Positions 53,353-62,404 of a DNA stretch of 64,000 bases are shown here, in pieces. The notes under the pieces are model-generated. The model saw only the letters and a list, made by a program, of their open reading frames with translations. It had not been told where the DNA came from and searched no databases. Positions within the stretch are counted from its first letter, which is position 1. Each line of letters starts with the position of its first letter. Origin of the DNA: Alteromonas_E sp965248545 (GTDB lineage Bacteria; Pseudomonadota; Gammaproteobacteria; Enterobacterales; Alteromonadaceae); the NCBI GenBank assembly GCA_965248545.1, contig OZ252110.1:2790001-2854000 (forward strand). Reading direction: 5' to 3'. The position numbers and the translations under genes are program-made.

Positions 53353-54837
53353 ATGACAATTCAATCACTTGGCGTAGGCTCAGGATTAGCTTTGGATGAC
53401 CTTGTCACCCAATTAGTCCAAGCTGAGCGCAAACCTAAACAAGACCGGTTGGATGCCAGAGAAGAGCAAATAGAAGCGCAAATCTCTGGTCTGGGGCAAT
53501 TAAAATCAAAGCTCAGCGACTTCCAAGATGCTGTTGATGATTTGCGCAGCGATGTTGGTATCAACAAACGTGAACCCAGCATTACTAACCCAAGTGAAGA
53601 TGACGATATCTTATCCGCCGAAGCCGCCAATAGTGCATTAAAAGGTGACTACGCGATAGCGGTAAAGCAGCTGGCAAGTGGAAGTCGAATTGAAACTGCC
53701 AATGCCGTTGATGGTGGCTTTAATGACTCGAGTGACAGTATTTTGGGCGCAGGGTCCGGTTCCCTTACATTCAAAGTTGGAAACACGGGAGATAGCTTCA
53801 CTGTCAATGTATCGGCAGGAATGACTTTGGCACAATTAAGAGAAGCGGTTAACAGTGCCGATAATAATTTTGGTGTAAACGCCAATATTATTTCGACCGG
53901 AACCGTGGACGGTGGCGCGAAACTGGTGTTTACCTCAGATGTAACTGGTAGTGGCAATGACTTGGCCATAGTTAATGACAATGATCTTGCTGACCTAAAT
54001 AGAATTGCGACAACCGATTCTGGTGAAACACTCAACTATCTGGCACCTGTTCTCAATGCACAAAATGCAATTGCTACCGTCGACGGGATTGAAGTCCAAA
54101 GCGCCAACAATGAATTTGAAAACACGATTCAAAATGTCTCATTTACTGCGAATGAAACGTCTCCATTTGTTGAAACGACGGATTTGGTGACATATCCCGA
54201 CGGGCGGATATATCAGACGTCAAATTTGAACATTGGTTTTGACAAACAAGGCTTAGACGAAAAGATCAATAGTTTTATTGAAAACTATAACAGCATAATT
54301 TCTGAGATTGAGACACTGACTCGATACGGTGATTCAGATCTTGAGGATGATGGTGCATTAGCCGGTGATTCGCTGGTTAGGAGCATCCAGGCAGGCTTGG
54401 CAAGTGTTGTGGGCGGTGGAGTCTCTACCTCACAACTCGGTGGACTGTTCGGAGTTGGTATCGAGTTTGACGACGACGGTAAGCTGGAAATTAGCGATAT
54501 CGATTTTGGTCTAGGTAGCGGTCGAGAGCGCTTTGACGATGCCTTAGAGGACTCTTTCGACGATGTCGCAAATATCTTTTCTGATGAAAATGAAGGCATC
54601 GCTACTAAGCTTTATGACTTCATCGAACAGTACACATCTTTCAGTGGTATTTTGAGTACTCGAGAGCGTGCGGCTAAAGATGAGAAGGATCAGATTTTCG
54701 ATGACAGAGAACAGTTCGAACTGCGAATGCTTAGTTTCGAACAAGTATTACGGGACCGGTATTTGAATTTGGACCAGACAGTCGCTAGGCTCAATTCAAC
54801 TGGCCAGGCTTTATTAGCATCATTAGGATCATTGTGA
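53353..54837 (+). CDS. fliD: Filament cap protein FliD
   Basis: Caps the growing filament and helps flagellin fold in place. It has the N-terminal SLGVGSGLALDDLVTQLVQAER motif, flagellin-hook-IN-type repeats in the middle (about 90-250), and a C-terminal coiled segment (LDQTVARLNSTGQALLASLGSL). Length 494 is typical. No clear promoter motif between the flaG terminator and its start. fliS follows by seven bases. Confidence 0.96.
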   Translation: MTIQSLGVGSGLALDDLVTQLVQAERKPKQDRLDAREEQIEAQISGLGQLKSKLSDFQDAVDDLRSDVGINKREPSITNPSEDDDILSAEAANSALKGDYAIAVKQLASGSRIETANAVDGGFNDSSDSILGAGSGSLTFKVGNTGDSFTVNVSAGMTLAQLREAVNSADNNFGVNANIISTGTVDGGAKLVFTSDVTGSGNDLAIVNDNDLADLNRIATTDSGETLNYLAPVLNAQNAIATVDGIEVQSANNEFENTIQNVSFTANETSPFVETTDLVTYPDGRIYQTSNLNIGFDKQGLDEKINSFIENYNSIISEIETLTRYGDSDLEDDGALAGDSLVRSIQAGLASVVGGGVSTSQLGGLFGVGIEFDDDGKLEISDIDFGLGSGRERFDDALEDSFDDVANIFSDENEGIATKLYDFIEQYTSFSGILSTRERAAKDEKDQIFDDREQFELRMLSFEQVLRDRYLNLDQTVARLNSTGQALLASLGSL

Positions 54838-54844
54838 GGTAACT

Positions 54845-55273
54845 ATGGCGTTAACGGGTATTAATGCGTATAAAAAAGGCGGTTTAAAGCAGGACATTGC
54901 AACGGCAGATCCGCACAAACTAACCCTTATGCTCATGCAAGGTGCGCTTGATAAAATGGCCTATGCAAAAGGGTGTATGGAGCGCAAGGATTTTGCCGGA
55001 AAATCTGAACATCTTTCTCGAACAACGGCAATTATTATCAATTTACGAGACACGCTTGATTTGCAAGCTGGCGGTGAGGTTGCTGAAAATATGTATGCGT
55101 TGTATGACTACATGGTGCAGCGGCTGACAGACGCCAACATTCAAAATAGCGTCGAGATTCTTGACGAAATTTCAGGTTTGTTAGCGCCAATCCGAGATGC
55201 TTGGCTTCAGATTCCTGAGTCAGCGAAGCAAGAAGCATATGAATTAAAGCGTCAGAATCAGCAAGCTGTTTAA
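54845..55273 (+). CDS. fliS: Flagellin export chaperone FliS
   Basis: Cytoplasmic four-helix chaperone that binds the C-terminal D0 helix of flagellin and prevents premature polymerisation. N-terminal INAYKKGGLKQDIATADPHKL and MLMQGALDKMAYAKG are family motifs. Length 142. With four flagellins, two carrying Trp in the FliS-binding helix, its binding preference would be worth testing. fliT-like gene follows two bases after its stop. Confidence 0.95.
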   Translation: MALTGINAYKKGGLKQDIATADPHKLTLMLMQGALDKMAYAKGCMERKDFAGKSEHLSRTTAIIINLRDTLDLQAGGEVAENMYALYDYMVQRLTDANIQNSVEILDEISGLLAPIRDAWLQIPESAKQEAYELKRQNQQAV

Positions 55274-55275
55274 CA

Positions 55276-55575
55276 ATGACATCATCTGACATTGAACTCG
55301 CGATCAAACTTAAACATCAAAACCAAAAAATCGAGTCTGCATTAGAGGATTCTGAAGTTGACTCGCAAGCATTACTTGCCTTGGTCGCTGATAGAGAGCA
55401 GCTAGTCTCTGACTATCTCTCCCAATTAGCTGAAAGCGACCGCAAAGCTTTTGTTGAACAAGAGCTTCAGATCAACCAAGACTTGTTGAGTAGAGTGACG
55501 CCGCTGTTTGAGCAATCCCAACAGGTATTAAGTAAATTTGTCAAAGACGCCAAGGCTGTGAGAAAGTATCGGTAA
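55276..55575 (+). CDS. FliT-like flagellar chaperone
   Basis: 99-residue, almost fully helical, acidic protein placed directly after fliS, where FliT (chaperone of FliD and, in enterics, regulator of FlhDC) is found. Sequence similarity to enteric FliT is weak by eye, so the call rests on position, size and helical composition. It is followed after a few bases by the pse operon, so flagellin chaperones and flagellin glycosylation genes are likely co-transcribed. Confidence 0.7.
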   Translation: MTSSDIELAIKLKHQNQKIESALEDSEVDSQALLALVADREQLVSDYLSQLAESDRKAFVEQELQINQDLLSRVTPLFEQSQQVLSKFVKDAKAVRKYR

Positions 55576-55628
55576 GAAAATTGCATCTGCAAAGCACTCA
55601 TAAGAACCTGTTTGAAAGAGGGCGTTAC

Positions 55629-56627
55629 GTGTTTACCGATAAATCTATATTAATAACCGGTGGTACAGGCTCATTTGGCAAGCGTTTTGTCAGTCATTTA
55701 TTGGCGCATTACAAGCCCAAAAAAATAATCATTTATTCGCGCGACGAGCTCAAGCAATTTGAGATGCAACAAATGTATGACGCGCCTTGTATGCGCTATT
55801 TTATCGGGGATGTAAGAGACAAAGAGCGCTTAATCGCGGCAATGAGAGACGTCGATTATGTGGTGCATGCAGCGGCATTGAAACAGGTACCTGCCGCTGA
55901 ATACAATCCTAATGAATGCATTAAAACTAACATCAATGGCGCACAAAATGTCATCGATGCTGCGATTGCAACGAACATCAAACGTGTTATCGCGTTGTCG
56001 ACAGACAAAGCCGCGAATCCCGTTAACTTGTATGGCGCCACAAAATTGGCGTCTGACAAGCTCTTTGTAGCTGCGAACAACATATCTGGCGCCAGAGGAC
56101 CACGTTTTGCCGTTGTTCGGTATGGCAATGTCGTAGGGTCTCGTGGTTCAGTGGTGCCATTCTATCGTCGTTTGCTCGCCGAGGGCTGCAAAGCACTGCC
56201 ACTCACACATGAAGAGATGACGCGCTTCTGGATTACCCTCGATGAGGGGGTTGATTTCGTCATAAAAGATTTCCAGCGCATGCAAGGCGGTGAGATTTTT
56301 GTGCCTAAAATTCCTTCTATTCGTATCACTGATTTGATCGAAGCTATGAGTGGAACGCCCGATTACGAACTGGTGGGCATTCGTCCAGGTGAGAAACTGC
56401 ATGAAGTTATGGTACCGGAAGAAATGGCTCATCATTCATTTGAATTTGATGATCACTATGTCATTACACCTGCGATCAAATTTTTCGATAAAAACGTCAA
56501 TTACGCGAAGAATAAGTTAGGGGAAAGAGGGGTACCGGTTAGTGATAAGTTTGAGTATCACTCCGGCACTAATCCTCATTTCCTAACCGTGGAAGAATTA
56601 AAAGCTTTGGATAAAACGACGGAATGA
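55629..56627 (+). CDS. pseB: UDP-GlcNAc 4,6-dehydratase (inverting) PseB
   Basis: First step of CMP-pseudaminic acid synthesis: UDP-GlcNAc to UDP-2-acetamido-2,6-dideoxy-beta-L-arabino-hexos-4-ulose. SDR fold with ILITGGTGSFGKRF at the N-terminus and the catalytic YGATK in NLYGATKLASDKL. From the GTG at 55629 the protein has 332 residues, matching known PseB (about 333). A TTG at 55581 would add 16 residues without family similarity. Overlaps pseC by four bases. Confidence 0.95.
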   Translation: MFTDKSILITGGTGSFGKRFVSHLLAHYKPKKIIIYSRDELKQFEMQQMYDAPCMRYFIGDVRDKERLIAAMRDVDYVVHAAALKQVPAAEYNPNECIKTNINGAQNVIDAAIATNIKRVIALSTDKAANPVNLYGATKLASDKLFVAANNISGARGPRFAVVRYGNVVGSRGSVVPFYRRLLAEGCKALPLTHEEMTRFWITLDEGVDFVIKDFQRMQGGEIFVPKIPSIRITDLIEAMSGTPDYELVGIRPGEKLHEVMVPEEMAHHSFEFDDHYVITPAIKFFDKNVNYAKNKLGERGVPVSDKFEYHSGTNPHFLTVEELKALDKTTE

Positions 56628-57766
56628 TCCCTTACGGTAGACATTCAATTAACGCTGACGATATTGATGCTGTCGTTGATGTATTAGAACATCATTTCTT
56701 AACCCAAGGTCAAATGGTGCCCGCGTTTGAGCGTGCTATATGTGATTATACCGGGTCTGGTTATTGTACCGCAGTAAACAGTGGAACGTCAGGGTTACAT
56801 GTCGCGTGTTTAGCCTTGGGAATCGGCCCAGAAGATTGCGTTTGGACATCGCCAATTTCTTTTGTCGCATCAGCAAATTGTGCGCTTTATTGCGGGGCAA
56901 CCGTAGACTTCGTCGACATAGATCCCCACACCCGAAATATGTCTATTACGGCTTTGAAAGAAAAACTTGTCGAGGCAGCAGCATCAGGCAGCCTTCCAAA
57001 AGCAATCGTTGTGGTTCATTTTAGTGGTCTTAGTTGTGATATGAAGACCATTGGCGCACTAGCTGCAGAGTATGGCGTAAAAATAATTGAAGATGCTGCA
57101 CATGCCTTTGGGGGCAATTACCTTGCAGAACCTATTGGTCGAGGTCGCTACTCTGATATTTGTGTATTCAGTTTTCATCCGGTGAAGAGTATTACCACTG
57201 CAGAAGGTGGGGCTGTGACAACAAATGATGAAGGACTGGCACAGAGAATTGAGCTATACGCTAAACACGGTGTGACCCGTGATCCCAAATTATTGACTGA
57301 AGTTCAGGGCCCTTGGTATTACCAACAACATCTTCTCGGTTATAATTATCGACTCAGTGATTTGCACGCGGCGTTGGGGATATCCCAACTGACGCGTCTC
57401 GATGAATTTGTATCGAAACGCAGGAGGCTGGCTGCCCAGTATGAGGCGTTACTTCAGGGACTGCCGATTCGCAAGCCTTTGGTCGATGCAGAGCAACAAA
57501 GTGCTTGGCACCTGTATATGATTGAAGTCCAAAGTCACGATAGGGCAAGCGTTTTTGAAACGCTTCAGTCCAAAGGGATTGGGGCGAACGTACATTACAT
57601 CCCTATCCATTTACAACCTTTCTATGCAAAGCTAGGGTTTCGTCCTGGGCAGTTTCCTAATGCTGAGATGTTCTACTCTAACGCAATTACGTTGCCTTTA
57701 TATCCAGATATGACTGATGCTCAGCAACATGTGGTAGTTGACACTTTAACGAGCATTTTGCAATGA
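56624..57766 (+). CDS. pseC: UDP-4-keto-sugar aminotransferase PseC
   Basis: PLP-dependent aminotransferase, second Pse step (adds the C4 amino group). DegT/DnrJ fold with the PLP-lysine in FHPVKSITTAEGG and EDAAHAFGG upstream. Length 380 is normal. Overlaps pseB (ATGA) and pseF, so the operon is tightly coupled. Confidence 0.95.
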   Translation: MIPYGRHSINADDIDAVVDVLEHHFLTQGQMVPAFERAICDYTGSGYCTAVNSGTSGLHVACLALGIGPEDCVWTSPISFVASANCALYCGATVDFVDIDPHTRNMSITALKEKLVEAAASGSLPKAIVVVHFSGLSCDMKTIGALAAEYGVKIIEDAAHAFGGNYLAEPIGRGRYSDICVFSFHPVKSITTAEGGAVTTNDEGLAQRIELYAKHGVTRDPKLLTEVQGPWYYQQHLLGYNYRLSDLHAALGISQLTRLDEFVSKRRRLAAQYEALLQGLPIRKPLVDAEQQSAWHLYMIEVQSHDRASVFETLQSKGIGANVHYIPIHLQPFYAKLGFRPGQFPNAEMFYSNAITLPLYPDMTDAQQHVVVDTLTSILQ

Positions 57767-58467
57767 ATCTCGCCGTAATACCCGCAAGAGGTGGGAGTAA
57801 GCGTATACCTCGCAAAAACATAAAGGATTTTTGCGGCAAGCCGATGTTGGCTTACAGTATACAGTTAGCAAAAAAATGTGAGATTTTTGACGACGTTATA
57901 GTATCCACAGATGATGATGAAATCGCACAGTTAGCGATTGAATTGGGTGCTAATGTGCCGTTTTTGCGTCCGGCAGCGTTGGCCGATGATTTCAGTGGTA
58001 CTAGAGCAGTGACCAACCATGCTATTACGACCTATGCAGAGCAAGTTGAGAAACCTGACTATTGTTGTTGCATCTACGCGACCGCGCCGTTTCTACAACC
58101 ATCATATGTGTGTAATGGTTTGGACGAACTCAAATTATCACCCGACAAAAGTTTCGCGTTTTCTGTCACTTCATTTAGTTTCCCAATTCAGCGTGCACTT
58201 GCCATTAAGGGCAAGGGGGTAGCCAGTATGTACCCTGAATACGCATCAACCCGCTCGCAAGATTTAGTCGAGGCGTATCACGACGCAGGCCAGTTTTATT
58301 GGGGGAGTTACGCGGGGTACTTGTCCCCCAAAGCTATGTTTTCTGAACACAGTATTCCGATCATATTGCCGCGTTACTTAGTTCAAGATATTGATACGCC
58401 TGAAGATTGGCAACGCGCTGAATTAATGTATCAAGCCTACATCCAAAGTGATCATTACGTACCATGA
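57763..58467 (+). CDS. pseF: CMP-pseudaminic acid cytidylyltransferase PseF
   Basis: Activates pseudaminic acid with CTP, the last pathway step. NeuA/KdsB-like: IPARGGSKRIPRKNIKDFCGKPM at the N-terminus (two overlapping motifs), then TDDDEIAQLA and the C-terminal QDIDTPEDWQRAELMY. Length 234. Genes before and after overlap it by four bases each. Confidence 0.94.
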   Translation: MNLAVIPARGGSKRIPRKNIKDFCGKPMLAYSIQLAKKCEIFDDVIVSTDDDEIAQLAIELGANVPFLRPAALADDFSGTRAVTNHAITTYAEQVEKPDYCCCIYATAPFLQPSYVCNGLDELKLSPDKSFAFSVTSFSFPIQRALAIKGKGVASMYPEYASTRSQDLVEAYHDAGQFYWGSYAGYLSPKAMFSEHSIPIILPRYLVQDIDTPEDWQRAELMYQAYIQSDHYVP

Positions 58468-59456
58468 GTAAATCCAAAAAAACTAGCAAAGTGCTGATTA
58501 TTCGAATGTTAGGTCTTGGAGACGTAACCTGCATAGGTATTCCCGCAGTGCGTTACGTCAAAGAGCGTCTGCCCGACGCCGAAATACACTTTCTAACGTT
58601 TTCGGCGGGTAAAGATGTTATTCGTCTGGCAGAACCCGATGTGAAAGTGTTTGGGTTGAATAAGGGAGAGTGGCCAGATGAATTGCTATTGGCAATGGAG
58701 ACCTTTCTCGGTTTAGCTGAGACCATTGTAGGCGAAGGTTATCAGCAAATCATTAATCTCGACACTTGGTTTATGCCATGCTTCCTCGCTCGGTTTCTTA
58801 AAGATGCTGGAGAGCCTGTTGAAGGGAATGTGATGGGGATGAGTGTTGGTGAGCTTATTGAGCAATTCCAGAATCAAACATTGAAGCCCGAATTCGTTAA
58901 TGAACCTGCAGCTTATATGCAGAGTACGTGGTTTAGTATGCATCGATGGAACTCGTTGTGGTGGGAGAGTGGCTTGGCCCCAAGCGGAGGATATCCGGAG
59001 TTTTATTTGAAGACCTGTTGTGGATTCAGTGATATTGACATGAATATGCAGATTGATGTCGCTCCAGATGAGAAACTGTCTAAGCTACGCGAACGCAAGA
59101 AAGTGGTAGCCTTAGCATGCAATGCTCGCACTGCAGAGCGGGATTACCCGCACGCAAAAGAGTTAAAAAAGCAGCTAGAACAAAAGGGGATTCACGTTTG
59201 GACCGGGTTTGACGGTCGTGTATCAATGCGACAAACACTGGCCCAACTTGGCGCTACCGATTTACTGATAAGCGTTCCGTCTGCGCCTCAATGGCTGGCA
59301 CAGGCTATGAATTGCCCATCACTTATCATCACAGGTCAAGTTGACCCCAGAACCCTAATGCCTGATTACGCTACAGATATGAGTGAACAGCCAGTATTAC
59401 CTGAAATCCTAGTAGATGGTGTTCTGTCGATTCTAGGGGGGCAAGAGCATGCATGA
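58464..59456 (+). CDS. GT9 (ADP-heptose-LPS heptosyltransferase)-like glycosyltransferase
   Basis: 330 residues with a GT-B fold of the heptosyltransferase family: VLIIRMLGLGDVTCIGIPAVRYVKERLPDA at the N-terminus (in two pieces) and a nucleotide-sugar region near SVPSAPQWLAQAMNCPSL. The usual acidic donor-loop DTGP is replaced by VPSAP, so the donor may differ from ADP-heptose. It lies inside the pse operon between pseF and pseI, with overlaps on both sides. No Maf-type flagellin glycosyltransferase is visible in the window, so it is a candidate to transfer Pse or a second sugar. Role is inferred from context. Confidence 0.75.
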   Translation: MSKSKKTSKVLIIRMLGLGDVTCIGIPAVRYVKERLPDAEIHFLTFSAGKDVIRLAEPDVKVFGLNKGEWPDELLLAMETFLGLAETIVGEGYQQIINLDTWFMPCFLARFLKDAGEPVEGNVMGMSVGELIEQFQNQTLKPEFVNEPAAYMQSTWFSMHRWNSLWWESGLAPSGGYPEFYLKTCCGFSDIDMNMQIDVAPDEKLSKLRERKKVVALACNARTAERDYPHAKELKKQLEQKGIHVWTGFDGRVSMRQTLAQLGATDLLISVPSAPQWLAQAMNCPSLIITGQVDPRTLMPDYATDMSEQPVLPEILVDGVLSILGGQEHA

Positions 59457-60501
59457 AATCAGAATGGGTGAGCGAATCATCGGCCCAAATGATGAACCTT
59501 TTATCATCGCTGAGCTCAGTGGTAATCACGGACAAAAGCTTGAACTCGCGTTGGAGATGATCGATGCGGCTGCGGTGGCAGGTGCAGACGCGATTAAGTT
59601 ACAAACATATACTGCGGACTCGATGACGTTAGATGTTGATAGCGCAGACTTTGTGATTCAGGAAAAAGATAGTTTGTGGTACGGAGAACGTTTGCATAGC
59701 TTGTATGCGAAGGCTTCTACGCCTTATGAATGGCATGAAACCTTGTTCGCCAGAGCAAAACAACACGGCATGTTAGCGTTTAGTTCTCCTTTTGATGAAC
59801 AGGCTGTTGATTTCCTCTGTGAGCTGAACGTTCCATGTTTTAAAATTGCTTCTTTTGAACTGACCGATTTGCCCCTTATCGCCCACACCGCGAGCAAAGG
59901 TAAGCCGATGATAATGTCGACTGGAATGGCATCGCTCAGCGAAATAGATGCTGCGGTCAATTGTGCTAAGGGGGCGGGTTGTGATGATATCATTCTGCTG
60001 AAGTGCACAAGCACGTACCCAGCTGATGCTGGCAATTCAAATTTAGTCACGATTCCACACATGCGCGATGCGTTTGGCTGTCAGGTTGGTCTTTCTGACC
60101 ATACCCGCGGCGTTGGTGTTTCCGTTGCGTCCGTAGCGCTCGGTGCAACCGTAATCGAAAAACATTTTGTATTGGACCGTAATGCGGGTGGTGTTGACGC
60201 GGAGTTTTCTTTAGAGCCTCATGAGCTCAAGCAACTTGTTGATGATACAAAGAGAGCATGGTTGTCGCTTGGACAAGTTACCTATGGTGGTGCGGTTGCG
60301 GAAGAAAAGTCCAAGCAATACCGGCGCTCGATTTATGTTTGCGAAAACGTGAAAGCCGGCCAAACACTGACCTCTCAGAATCTAAAGATTGTTCGCCCAG
60401 CCTTTGGTTTAGCTCCAAAACACTGGGCAAGTGTGATCGGTAAAACGGCGGCGCATGATCTTGCCATAGGCCACGCGCTCACATGGGACGATGTAACCTG
60501 A
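59449..60501 (+). CDS. pseI: Pseudaminic acid synthase PseI
   Basis: Condenses the 6-deoxy-AltdiNAc sugar with phosphoenolpyruvate to form pseudaminic acid. NeuB family TIM barrel (residues about 1-280; ISTAELSGNHGQ-type start FIIAELSGNHGQKLE, KLQTYTADSMT, SLSDHTRGVGV-like LSDHTRGVGVSVASVALGA) followed by a C-terminal SAF antifreeze-like domain (about 285-350). Length 350. Overlaps the GT gene by eight bases. Confidence 0.95.
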   Translation: MHEIRMGERIIGPNDEPFIIAELSGNHGQKLELALEMIDAAAVAGADAIKLQTYTADSMTLDVDSADFVIQEKDSLWYGERLHSLYAKASTPYEWHETLFARAKQHGMLAFSSPFDEQAVDFLCELNVPCFKIASFELTDLPLIAHTASKGKPMIMSTGMASLSEIDAAVNCAKGAGCDDIILLKCTSTYPADAGNSNLVTIPHMRDAFGCQVGLSDHTRGVGVSVASVALGATVIEKHFVLDRNAGGVDAEFSLEPHELKQLVDDTKRAWLSLGQVTYGGAVAEEKSKQYRRSIYVCENVKAGQTLTSQNLKIVRPAFGLAPKHWASVIGKTAAHDLAIGHALTWDDVT

Positions 60502-60502
60502 C

Positions 60503-61531
60503 ATGCATTGTGCTTTTATCGTTCAAGCATCTAGTCAAATAGGTGTTGGTCACCTCATGCGGTGTATGGCACTCGCCCAATGTCTGGATTCTCTGGAGCT
60601 TGAAGCGAGCTTTTTGCTTGATCAGGCTACCTCGGTAATTGCAAAGCAAAGGCATGATTGGTGTGGTCAGGTAGTCAATCATGACTATTCCCAACCGCTA
60701 GCCCAACAAATTGAGTCGGTTCTTGATGCGTGGCCAACGCAGCCTAACTGGTTGATCATCGATGGCTATCAGTTTGACCAAGACTTCATTGATGCTTGGC
60801 GAAAAAAAGGCTTCAAGGTTGTCGTGTTTGATGATGGGGGGAGAGTAGCACCAGAAGCTGAGATTGTGATTGCTGCATCAGACCGTGAAGTAAACATCAA
60901 CCAAGTAGAAGTGTTCCCCATCCGGTTAAATGGAAATTCCTACCGTTTACTACGGGAAGATTTTGCCCGAATCATTCCCCAACCGCTGGATGCACGGCAT
61001 ACGTTAACGATCTGTTTTGGTGGAAGCGATCCCTTGGGAATTACCCTGCCTTTATTGATTGCGCTAGAACAGAACAGTTTCAGTGGCCCCATCCGGGTTG
61101 TAACCGGTAGCGCATTTGAGCAACTCGATTCACTCAACGTTTTTATAAGTCAAAGCATGTTGTCAATTCAACATATTCACAATGCGCAGGACATGGCCGA
61201 TATATGGAATAATGCGCGCCTAGCAGTATCTGCTGCCGGTGGCAGTCAGTTTGAACTGGCCGTGTGTGAAACACCATCAATATTGGTGACAGTGGCAGAA
61301 AATCAGCATCGTGCGACTCATTTTGCGCAGACTGAAGGGTGGTGCAGAGTTGTCGACTTCTGCGACAGTTCGTGTGCGAGTGGTCAGCAAAAAATCGAAC
61401 AATTGTGCACTCAGATTGAAATGTTATGGCGAGATGAGCGGCAACTCGAAAAAATGCAATTTGCCGTGCGAGGAAAGTACGATGCACATGGGGCTGAGCG
61501 AGTCATACAGGTACTGAGTCAATATGCTTGA
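60503..61531 (+). CDS. pseG: UDP-sugar hydrolase PseG
   Basis: Removes UDP from UDP-6-deoxy-AltdiNAc to release the sugar for PseI. The N-terminal half has IGVGHLMRCMALAQ with the catalytic His, and the C-terminal half ICFGGSDPLGITLPLL and SAAGGSQFELAVCETPSI, as in GT28-like PseG. Length 342. It is one base after pseI and overlaps pseH by eight bases. Confidence 0.93.
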   Translation: MHCAFIVQASSQIGVGHLMRCMALAQCLDSLELEASFLLDQATSVIAKQRHDWCGQVVNHDYSQPLAQQIESVLDAWPTQPNWLIIDGYQFDQDFIDAWRKKGFKVVVFDDGGRVAPEAEIVIAASDREVNINQVEVFPIRLNGNSYRLLREDFARIIPQPLDARHTLTICFGGSDPLGITLPLLIALEQNSFSGPIRVVTGSAFEQLDSLNVFISQSMLSIQHIHNAQDMADIWNNARLAVSAAGGSQFELAVCETPSILVTVAENQHRATHFAQTEGWCRVVDFCDSSCASGQQKIEQLCTQIEMLWRDERQLEKMQFAVRGKYDAHGAERVIQVLSQYA

Positions 61532-62072
61532 ACCATTAGTATTATCAAACTACAGCGTTACTCTTCGTTCGGTCGCTCTGGAGGATATTGAACAGCTCAG
61601 ACTGTGGCGCAACAGCGAACATGTTCGGCGCTTTATGTTGTCTGACGAGTCAATTTCAGTCGAGCAGCAAAAGGCGTGGTTTGAACATATACAGCGCGCA
61701 CAGAACCAATACCATTTTGTTATCGACTATAAAGGTGAACCGATTGGTTCCTGCAATATTAAAACGCGAGGGCATGAGCCGAATATAAAACGGGCACACC
61801 ATTTTGAGTGTGGGCTTTATATTGGAAACCCAAAGTTTATTGGCAATATCATCGCATTCGCGCCAACCCTTGTAATGAATGACTATTGCTTTGACACGTT
61901 AAACGCGACGCGTCTGCACGCAGTTGTCAAGCCAGACAATGTGGCTGCGCTCCGGTACAATGAAAAATTAGGATACGAAATTGTTTCGAGAGGGAGTCTT
62001 ATCGAGATTGAATTGACTCGCGAGAATTATGAGGGGCGTTCGGCCAAACTGAAACAATTTTTCAACAGATAA
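61524..62072 (+). CDS. pseH: UDP-4-amino-sugar N-acetyltransferase PseH
   Basis: GNAT-family N-acyltransferase that acts on the C4 amino group before PseG. It has LRLWRNSEHVRRFMLSDESIS near the N-terminus and the acyl-CoA loop region in VVKPDNVAALRYNEKLGYE. Length 182. The neighbouring ACP and acyl-activating genes raise the possibility that an acyl group other than acetyl is used, possibly delivered from ACP. That is inference. Confidence 0.93.
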   Translation: MLEPLVLSNYSVTLRSVALEDIEQLRLWRNSEHVRRFMLSDESISVEQQKAWFEHIQRAQNQYHFVIDYKGEPIGSCNIKTRGHEPNIKRAHHFECGLYIGNPKFIGNIIAFAPTLVMNDYCFDTLNATRLHAVVKPDNVAALRYNEKLGYEIVSRGSLIEIELTRENYEGRSAKLKQFFNR

Positions 62073-62095
62073 AACAACAAAAGTAGACTATACGT

Positions 62096-62335
62096 ATGAC
62101 AGACAAAATGTTGACTGAAGCATTTTCCACGGCACTTGGAATCGAACCGTCTAACGTAACTGATGAGCTCCAATACAATAGCATTCCAGAATGGGACTCT
62201 ACAGCACACATGATTTTAGTCGCCGAACTCGAGGACCAATTCGACGTGATGTTGGACACTGATGATATTATTGATATGAGTTCAGTTGCGGAGGCGAAAC
62301 GTATTCTCAAGAAACTTGGGGTTACGTTTGGCTAG
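62096..62335 (+). CDS. Acyl carrier protein (dedicated)
   Basis: 79-residue acidic four-helix carrier. The phosphopantetheine serine is in WDSTAHMILVAELE, a variant of the usual DSL motif that occurs in carriers for sugar or non-fatty-acid tailoring. C-terminal region DDIIDMSSVAEAKRIL is typical. It is not the housekeeping AcpP (context differs). Lies 23 bases after pseH and 69 bases before the FabG-like gene. Confidence 0.88.
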   Translation: MTDKMLTEAFSTALGIEPSNVTDELQYNSIPEWDSTAHMILVAELEDQFDVMLDTDDIIDMSSVAEAKRILKKLGVTFG

Positions 62336-62404
62336 ACTTTTGCTGTTTTTAAAGGGAAGTCATTCTTCTGCTATTACCCCCATCGGACTGAGAGGAGAGG
62401 GCCA

